From assembly GCA_026874595.1 (NCBI GenBank), contig CM049306.1, forward strand, positions 11,367,019 to 11,431,018: DNA of 64,000 nucleotides, in the 5' to 3' direction. This DNA is from Sipunculus nudus (taxonomy: Eukaryota > Annelida > Sipuncula > Golfingiida > Sipunculidae). The position numbers and the translations under genes were made by a program. Below, piece after piece: positions 44,101 through 54,500 of the stretch (position 1 is its first letter; each line of letters begins with the position of its first letter). The notes beneath the pieces are model-generated. The model had not been told where the DNA came from. It worked only from the letters and a program-made list of their open reading frames with translations, and made no database searches.

Positions 44101-45516
44101 GATGAAAAATAAAACCTAGAATTCATATAACTTTAGTAAACAGCTTAGAATAATCTTTGTCTGAGATAAGATAAACAAATTTAAACAGTTCAAATAATCA
44201 TAAAAAAAATATATTTCGTTCATTTAGTGAAATCTGAAACATACAAAAAATAGTCAACGTCAAAAGGAATTACATAAATTACATGAAATTCTTTTCCTCT
44301 TTTGAATGTTAACAATCACTGCCGAATCAGGATGACATGGCAAATTATGGTGCTTTCCTAAAAACATCATGCCCAATTTCCACTCCAAATTAATTACCAT
44401 TCAGTGTATACAACATCATTCAGATCCACATATGAGACTGATGTCCTTATTTTATTTACAAACAGTACATAACCTACCTTAATTCTCTCATTGAGCTTGA
44501 TCATGCCCATGGTACGAGCGTTCTCGATAAACGCCACCATATCCATCAGTTCCTCAGAGGTCTCAGGCTCCTTCAGCGCCCTCTCCTTGATGGTAACAAA
44601 TTCTTGACAAATTCTGTAAAAACAAGATCTGCATGTAATGGAAAAACAAACATTTCAGAATGAAAAAAAAAATCACTTTCTCAAAAACAGTAAAATAAAT
44701 GCAAAAAAATGCATTTCTCATTCATAGAGGCAAAGTGGGATTAATTAATTCCAACTGTATAAGTATTTATATTCTGCAAACAATCCAATGAACAATGAGG
44801 TAAGATGGTAGTACAAATTGTAAACATTATGATTTAAAATTGTTCTCACATGAATGAATGAATAAATGAATATTTTATTCAGAAATGTAAGGCCTCGGGC
44901 CCATAGTTCCATAAGTGCATATATCACATGTAGAAAAACAAAATAGACAATGTTTTCAAACTTGAAAAACAACATCACAAAGATAAAAGAAATGAAATAA
45001 TAAACAAATGATAATATATGATATATGCATTCCAAAATATTAACAAACAAACAAAAAAAAAAAAATCATGTAGAGGTCATTTCAACCATATATATAAATA
45101 TAAATAAATATACGGTTCTCATAAGATTAATAAATATGCAAGTTAATAATTACACATATATGCATGTGTATACACATATTCTCAATACATATACATGCAT
45201 AACTACATATTAAGCCATATGTAATCATAAAATATATTTTATAAATACAAATATATCTATATTAATATAATTTTAAATTAAACTTTACATATTGAACTCT
45301 TTTAATGTGGACAATTTACTTAAATTTTAATATGCATATATAATAATATCTAAATATTGTACTACTCAGCTACCCAAGGACTCGTTCACAGCTTCCTGCA
45401 GATGGTCCGCATGATAAACTTGCAAAGGGGGCCCAAGTAGTACCAAATAGTATTGTATCTCAATTGTTTTTATCCATATATATATATAATACACATACAT
45501 ACATATATATACACAC

Positions 45517-45551
<35 letters not shown>

Positions 45552-48500
45552 TTTACTTGATCAAAATTTACATAGTTTTATTCATATATTAATATTTATA
45601 ACCAGAGTAAACATGTAGCAGCATGTCACATGTTCAATATAATGTTCTTAAATGTTGACACAAAAGAAAGACATCATAAGACAGTTATACAGTCAATAGT
45701 CTTCAGGGGACTGATTACCATATTATGGCAGAACCTCCCAAGGTAAGGATCACTGGGAATAAATTTAAAATAATTAACATTCACATATATGAAATTGGAA
45801 ACCTGTCAAATAAAATCACAGGTATGTGTAATGCTGTGAATATACATATTTCTCAGCAGTTGTATGTAATTGTAGAATTTTAGGTCAAATTTTCACAAAT
45901 GGACCAGTAAAGAGATGAAAAAGAGTACAGGAAACAGGCTTCGGAAGTTCATATAAATACTGAATGATGTTTAAGAACTTAGTTTGAAAGATTAGCGACA
46001 TACTCTTTATTCTCCTGCCTGTGGTCAGCCACCACTTTCTTCAGAACAATTTCTGCCAGATCTCGAGCAGCATCAGATAAACCTCGTTTCAGATCTTCAC
46101 AGTCCAGGCGGATCATGTCGTAGTGTTCGATGCTTGGCAGGCTCATGATTTCCCTGGCCAGTGTCCTAAACTTCTCTATGTACTGTAAAAAGTCTTAAAC
46201 TTTAGTGTGTAATAATACAATCACAAGTTACTGCAATGCTTGGGAAACTATTTCAGTATGTATCTGGGCATGGAGAAAATGTGAAACTCAGGTTTTCAAA
46301 TGATGAATTATCATCAAAGAATTATAGGAAATTATCTTGGTTAATATTATGTAAAATGCTAAAATTTATGGAAAATTCTACTCATGAATAAGAAAAGCCA
46401 TGGACCTCTGATGTCTGATAATTTCTGTAGAACTGTAGGAGTACTTAACTAGCGCTTTTAATAATATTTTCAACCTCCTTTCACATCCCAAGACATTTTG
46501 GTAATTGGCAAACTATAGTGCTAACTAATCATGAATTACATAATTTACAGAGCCTCCCACAATGAATGGTACCTGTCTGAACTGACAGTTTTCCGTAAGG
46601 AGTCAATCACATATACATGCTGATAATGTTACCTCAGTATACTCCTCAAATGTGTGTTTTTCTGCCATGTATTCTTCAATCTGCTTCATTCCTTCACCAT
46701 TGACAATCCATTCATACTGGTTAACTGTAAATGAACACACTGAGATAAGCATAAACAGTAATAAAGTCATTAAATGTGGTAACAAATTACTGGTGAATAA
46801 AACTTTAAAAGTGGAAGGTTCTGTGGTGCTTTGTGACCAAGCTGTGGCATATGGTACAATTCAGCAATGATTTTATTTTCAATAAACCTATAGGACTGAA
46901 GAAAGCACTTACATGCACTTGTGCTAAGATGAACACAACAGACAGAACAGCTGTAAATACTGAAAACACTTTTAAAGTAATGCTTTCAAAATACCATTTT
47001 AATAATAGACAGCAGCAACTCGTACATAAATCAAGGTTATAACTGCAATTCATACATCAGCTAAGTACTTACCAAACCACTTCAGATGTGCTTTGGGTTC
47101 CTCAAAGTTCCTCATGACTGCCTCCTTGAGTTTCTGTGTTGCTGCACTGACTATATGGGTTGCTACCCGGGCGTCTGTGTTGACTGTATTGCTACCTCCG
47201 GACAACCAGGAATGTACAGTGGGCACCTGATGTCAGAATCAATTACAAATCTGCTGAATCAGCATATACTTGTTTTCTCTCTGGTAAACTAATACAAGAG
47301 TAAATATATAGAATGCAGTCTAAGGAATAAACCATTGCACTGTATGCTGCTCTTAGTGGATACAAAATATTATTGCTACATATCAGACTACATGAGAAAA
47401 AAGAGGATGTTGAAATGCACATAAGATGGACTAAATGCACAGAAATGTGGCTGTACTAATTATAACGTTCTTTGGCATTGCTTAAATTACCATCTCAGCC
47501 ATTGTTAATACATGGTTTCACCAGATTTTTTTTTAATAATTTGAGGCAATAAAAGTATCAATGGTCATGCTTCTCCAACACTTGACTTGATTGAGGAAGG
47601 CTGTATCAGGATCAGGAATTATTAAAACAAATGACATAAGACTGTCAATGGCATGAATAGTGGCTAGCAAAAACCATCCATAATCAACAAGAGCACAGCA
47701 AATGGTGCATAATATGCCTGTTGCATATATTGTGACCTCTGACCTAATTTAATATGTGTTAATTTTGCTAAGAATGTAATTCAGGTGAGAAACTGTACTG
47801 GTTAATATTCATGAGTTTCATGAAAATCCATCAGATATTGGTAAGTCATCATGGAGCCACCAAAGTATGGTGACCTCTGACCTCATCAAATATGTCTGGA
47901 TTTTGCCCATAATTAACCTAAGGCAAGATAATTTTTTAGTTAGTAGTTTTAGTGATTTTCACAATAATCCATCAAAGCCCTGTAAGTTATCATAATAACG
48001 CTATACAGGTTGACTGACAGACGGACGGTATACAATACCAGACTATAGGTGACCCATAATGCGTTCCATCTGTTCATAGACAGGCATATTATAAAAAGGG
48101 GCACCCCACTGCTGATGTAATTGTTCCCATACAAGGACATTGAGCTCGCCCTGACTTTGAGCTGTTAAGTTCTAATTCCTATAACTGCTGGTCTGGACTG
48201 TCCTTAACCCACCTCTTGTAATCTTTGTGTGATCTGCTCCATCACAAACAGGATGAGCTCCTCCAGGTCTTCGTACGTCGGGTAAAACTGCATCTTCTGG
48301 TCATCAAAGGTCAGCTCCATCTTGAGGATGGGCAGGTTCTGTTTGTTGCTCTCATCAAACAGATTCACCCACATCTCCATGGTCCTAACCAACAGGTCTT
48401 TCAGCTGAAATACATTAAAAATAACGTAATCTGTGCTGAAATTCACAAGAAATTTGGTGAAATCAGGAGAAAGTTTAGAAAATTAAATTTGGCTGCTGAG

Positions 48501-51500
48501 TAAGGATTTTTGGATCACTGCATAATATCCTGGTATAGTTTTGCTGATTAGTGATAAATGAAGTGTTTACATTCTTGCTTTATTTAAGAAAACCTGACAA
48601 ATATTCTGATATGCATTTATGACACAAAAGTATCTCAAAAGAATTGATTTATCAAAGATCAAGATTAAGTCAATGATCTTTATTCTTTATTATGCATCTG
48701 GAAACAGGCGCAGTACATAAGGCTCCTTCCCATTGGGATTTTGACCCAACTTCATCTTTAGGGTGGTTCAACAATGAAAAGTCTACACTGGCATAAGCAC
48801 TGCTGTGAATACTTATTTGACACAACCTACCTGATTTGAAATGAGGGTGGTGACACAGCTGTAGAAGCTGTCGTATTTGTCTGATCTGATGGATGTAAAA
48901 TTATTCTTGTCTGCAAACACATTGATGACGGATGGGAGCCAGGAACTTGTCAGTTTCTCCTCTGACTTCTCACACTCCAGAATCACGGTGTTCCTCAGGT
49001 GCTCAAACTCCAGTGGTCCTTGTGCTCTGTGGAAACACAGCACGAATAATTTATTTGTTAACTTCCAGCTTTGTTTTACATCAGTGCTAATAAATACTAC
49101 ATAGTAACATAATGTACACACGCTTATTATATGCACGATAACACCAACAATATCCCTAAATCTGCCAGAAGGATAGTTGTATGTTGTGCCTTCTAGTAAA
49201 ATTATCAATGTATACCAGAAATCTTATGCTCTGTCACCCCCTGAAGAAAGGATAACCAAATAATGTTTTGAACTGTATCGTTTCTGTTTCTACTGTTTCT
49301 GTAACTCTACCTGATTCAGCATAGATCTGAAGGTAAAAAGCAAGGAGCATAGAAATAGGGATTTAATAAAACTATAGATGGTCATCTATGTTCTTCCATT
49401 AGACATTTCCTCATATTTTTCACTTATTCATCCATTAAATGACAGGGTCATGGACTGAAGTCGGCACTATCTACTGTATTAAGATAGAGAGAGCAATATA
49501 ACAAAAACAATGATTAAGTATGATCATATAATTTCAAGGCTTGAAGATTACAGGTTTAACATGCATAGGATAAGGAATAAAGAAGAAGTAAAAATTAATC
49601 AACAGGACATAAAACAAACCTCTGAGGGGTTTTACTCAAGTTTCACCATTTTCCCCTGGAGGCAGAGGCAGGAAACAAACCAGAATCTCTCAAGTCCAAT
49701 GACAAACACAACCATTTCAAGTTCTATCCTTCTTAATCTCATAATATCTATAACATAATTTTCATCAAAGGACCATTTAACTCCCCCCCCCCAGGGCACA
49801 GTACATATTGTCTGTAACCTACACCTTACACACAGCTGTGTGGCTTTGTAACACTAAGAGTTTGAATGATTATGGTCCTCCTACCTGTATCCTGAGCAGT
49901 CTACAAGCAGGATGGAGCCCAGGGTTTTCTGACACATGTTCAGTATAGTCTGCATGGATGGATGTAGAATGTGTAGGTTATTTCTGATTTCCTCTTTGTT
50001 CTGGATGAAGGTCTCATGCCATGGACTGGAGTAATCCAGACCCTCCGGCTCCTCTAGAGGTGGTTCTGTGTCATCTTCTTCTAGACCCTTCACATTTGGT
50101 TTGACTAGGGCTTGTTGTACTGTAATGTATCAGGACAGCTAATTACATGATAAACATCTGACTGTCCTGACCAATTTGTATAATCTTAAATTAACATTAT
50201 AATGAAGGGATCAAAAAGTGTTCGAAAAAAAAAATGAAATAGATGATGTATGAAAGAAAGTGTCCTTTAATGAAAGAATAAATTATTATAAGGTATGAAG
50301 ATATCAGCATTTTAATAATGTGTACACCATAAGATAAAGGCAGAATGGTCTGACCTGAAAGATGATTTACATATGATAAAGGTCAATGCAAAGGAGCAGC
50401 AGAGTCTGACAGCATATGTATGAACAGCCCAGCCATACAGGATCATGTATTGTATTTAGACTGTGGTTATTCCTAAATTATGTGCTAAGTTGAGCACTGC
50501 CATGGGGTGCAAAATTATACCTACCATGGTAACAGATATCATACTAAGCAACCACTGGCCTTACATGTCTTTTAGAAGATATGGGAAAATGATACTTGGT
50601 GAAAATATGGTGGCTAAGATTTTTTCATAATAACTGCAGATTCTGAAAAGAAATAAATGGATACAACAGAAAAGACACTAATGATGACAACAAAAACTAG
50701 AATACGGGTAGTTGACAAGCAACTATGTGTATCCGCCGAAATCAGAGTGGGATGGGTGAAGTGAGGCATGGATTGAGTAACAAGGGGAAATAGAGTGGGT
50801 GTGTTGCATATTAGCATGGATGTCTGCAGCAGAAATGTGTATGTAGGTTGTGCCACTTACCACAAAATCCAGAAAGCTATCAAAGTTGTATACAAATGCA
50901 AAAAGTCAAACCACTGCTGAGATATGAGTGATTTTATCCCATGGCAGACAAACAGATGGACCCTGTGCAAAAATGGCTGCAGGTGGCACCACCAGTTTTG
51001 CGTATGATAAAGAGCTATTGAGATCTATACACATGCAAAATTTTGGCCCAATCAGCCAAATGGTTCCCGAGATATGAGCTTGGATGTCTGCAGCATAAAT
51101 GTGAATGTAAGTGGCGCCACCTGTCATAAAATCAAGAAAGCTATCCAAGATGTATAAACCTGCAAAATTATAGGCAAATAAGTCACACCACTACTGAGGT
51201 ATGAGTGATTTTAGCCCACAGCAGACAAACAGACTGACGCTGTGCAAAAATGTTTGCAGGTGGCACCACCAGTTTTGCTTATGATAAAGAGCTATGAGAG
51301 ATCTATACACATGCAAAATTTTGGCCCAATCCGTCAAACGGTTCCTGAGATATGAGCTTGGATGTCTGCAGCGTAAACATGAATGTAGGTTGCGCCACCT
51401 GTCATAAAATCAAGAAAGCTGTCCAGGATGTATACACATGCAAAATTTCAGGTGGATATGTCCAACCAATGCAGAGATATGAGTGATTTTATCCCTAGGC

Positions 51501-54500
51501 AGATGAACAGATGGACACTGTGCAAAAATGGTTGCAGGTGGCGCCACCATTTTTTAAGTATATTATAAAGCTATCCAAGGGCTACATTTGTGCAAAATTT
51601 TTTTCTGGATCGGTCAAACGGTTCCCGAGATATGTGGGTTAATGTGTCATAACAGACGCACAGATGGACGCAGAGTGCAGAGGAAAGGTCAGAGGTCAAA
51701 ACAAATTCTGGGTGCAGCAGTTCACATGTGACCCGAACATAATCCGGGGTTTCGTTAAATTCCGTCCAGCGGTTACGGAGGAGTTCTCCGGACACCTACT
51801 CAGTGGCGGCGTCCAGCTGAAAACACAGTATCCGCAAAACTCTGTTTTGGCGGATACAGTTAACTTTACAAACTTTTCTTGGTCCTATTTTTCAAATTTT
51901 TGTTGGAGGTAACTGCCTCCTTTTTTTAATGCTAGCTTAACTCTAAGTAAATGTAGGTCTGCATGGCAAAATTCTATTTCAGTTTCTCGCTACATTATAT
52001 ATATATTTACAGGGCAGTATCACAGGCTTCCCCTCCTTTTATATCCTTGTGTTAATCAGGCCTGGTGACTATTGCACCTTTGAGTCCTGGGTGTGTATTC
52101 ATCCCTATTGCTGGGTCATACCACCAAGGAACCCCCAAAAGGTGCACTTGTTTGTGAGTGAAACAATGGCCTTTGGGTACGGCCTTCCCATTAAGCCTAC
52201 AGAGGGCTAACCCTAAGTGGGGGCCAACAGTGAAAAATCTAACCGCCTTTGCTGAAATTTGACACATGATCGACTTTTAGACCTCTGCTCTACCCCTGAG
52301 CCACAGAAGCTGGTCTGGTCCAAATATTTATTAAATTTCTCTTCTAGGACTGGACTGAAAAAGAATGGAGCAGCAATTATTAACATTTCCTAGGCTTTCT
52401 CCAGTTTCAGTTACACAAAGAAATGTTTACTGTAGTGTCAACTAAAGAACATACCCATGGATTTCTTCATGCTCTGGTTGAAGTCCACTTGAATCTCCTC
52501 AAACAGTTCCTTAATGACATCTTGAACACCGGGCTGTTCTCTCAGCTCAGCTGGTATCAGGCCAAGAATGTTATCAAACCATTCCTGTTGCATCTGTGTG
52601 ACTGGTGCAGTCTCTACACACTGCTTCATAAACTGGTAGTTCAGCTGTTCATGACAAGTGTTAATGTTACTAAAGTATGTTCTCGAAAATGGCATTCTAT
52701 CAGGTGTATATACTATCATTCATGAGCATTCATGAGTTATATGAAGATCAAGACAAATAAGAAAGTTAGAATCCAAAATCTGATTAAATAAGAAATATGT
52801 TTCTTTAACTTGCACTTTTCATGTTACCACTAATTTGAACCCATATGAGATCAATTGTGTGGACTGTGGATATCTTTATATATATTATGTGTATAATATT
52901 TTGTATTATTACAATTGAAACCATAAAATAACTTCTTTTAAGCATGCACAAGGACACTTACATACACACACATGTAAAATATTATGCATGTAACTTCTCA
53001 TGAGCATTCAGGTGTATTTACATGTATCCTAGCCACAAACAGCAATGGTGCCCTTATCAGCACAATCAAACTGCCTTGGCACCATGCCTTAGGCTCAGGC
53101 CATAAACTGAACAACACAAACATAATTCATACCAATTGAAATGAAGCCACACATGGCCCAGTAACATGCATATAAAATAGCTTTGTGCTCAAATGACTGG
53201 TTCTATCTTGAATGATTTTTCATAGTGTGCCATTTCTGCACATATTTAGAAGAAATTCAGTGAAATTTTAAAACCTTTGCATAATCTAATTTACCACCAC
53301 ATGGTATACTTAATTAACTGTATTTTATTTTCACTAATGGTTGCGGCAATGATCCATCTTTACTTTGTTTAATGTTTTGAATGTATCTTTTGCATGGCAC
53401 CAGGTTTACCTAGTATTTTCAAATCTATCCACAGACCTAATGTCATTAAATAAACAGTTGAAGTTACAGGAGAAATACTGTAATATGTTGTGAAAGAAAC
53501 ATGAATATTATCTTGCAAAGAACACTATGACATCTGCTAAGTCTGCTTATAGGCTTATTAAAAGAATTATTCTGATAATATGTTTTTTTGAGGAATTATT
53601 AAATCTTGCTTCAAGGACAATATAATTTTTTACATAAAAATGAGTGAGTAATCAAATAAAAATGTGAAAAGTTGCTGCATTAATGATGAAAGCTTTTCCT
53701 ACAGTACCAACAGACAACAGTTCAAGAATATATATGTACAGTGATGAAGAAATGATATCTAAAGGAACCTATATTATGTATCCTTACTGAAACATTGACC
53801 ACAAAGAGGTTATAAATATCTCATACACAGCCTGGTAAGAAAATCTATCTTCTACAATTACAATGATGTTAAGTTCATAATAAACCTATTCTTTGTTTCC
53901 TATAAGCAGTGAACATGTATCTTGATTCTTGAGACATAACATCTAAAAACTGATAAAATCAAATGCCTAAAAAAAAAAACAAGTTTGTTCAAAATAAAAA
54001 TCTACTGAAAAGGATATGTACACATATGATAAAGAAAACACATAAAAAGTGCAGAACTGACATTTTCTATACAATCAGCAATGGAGAATCAATTGTATGC
54101 AGGAACAGACTCTTTAGTCATTTAATGATATTTGGTCTCTTCATGTACAGTTATTTTTCTCACATTCAAAAAGTGGAGAATTTATATCAATCAAAGACAA
54201 GGAAGATAACATTTTTACAAGACAAGGATCTCCCACAAGAAATCTGTCAACTCTGATTATTATTGGTTATGTATCAGTTATAACATCAAGAAAGAAACTG
54301 AGGTACTTTAATCTTTAAATTTTACATTCTCGGTTGATGAAACTGAAAGCATAATTATAAATATAAATATTCATGTAACTGACAATAATTTTAAATATAA
54401 CTGCTGAATTTTGATTTTTAAATTTACAATTCTATTGAGGGGACTGATTTGTTAGGTGAAGTGACATGTATTGAGTGACAGAACTGACACCAGGTGGTGG

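Larger units (their letters stand above)
50120..52454 (-). other. Intron between DNAH12 exons 6 and 5
   Basis: 2.3 kb; half of it is a TIR-like element copy (50,695-51,890), followed by a SINE candidate (52,020-52,315). No exon found. Confidence 0.75.

Noticed and set aside
50728-51858. Coding transposon
   Set aside because: No transposase or reverse transcriptase frame longer than short chance ORFs; treated as non-autonomous.
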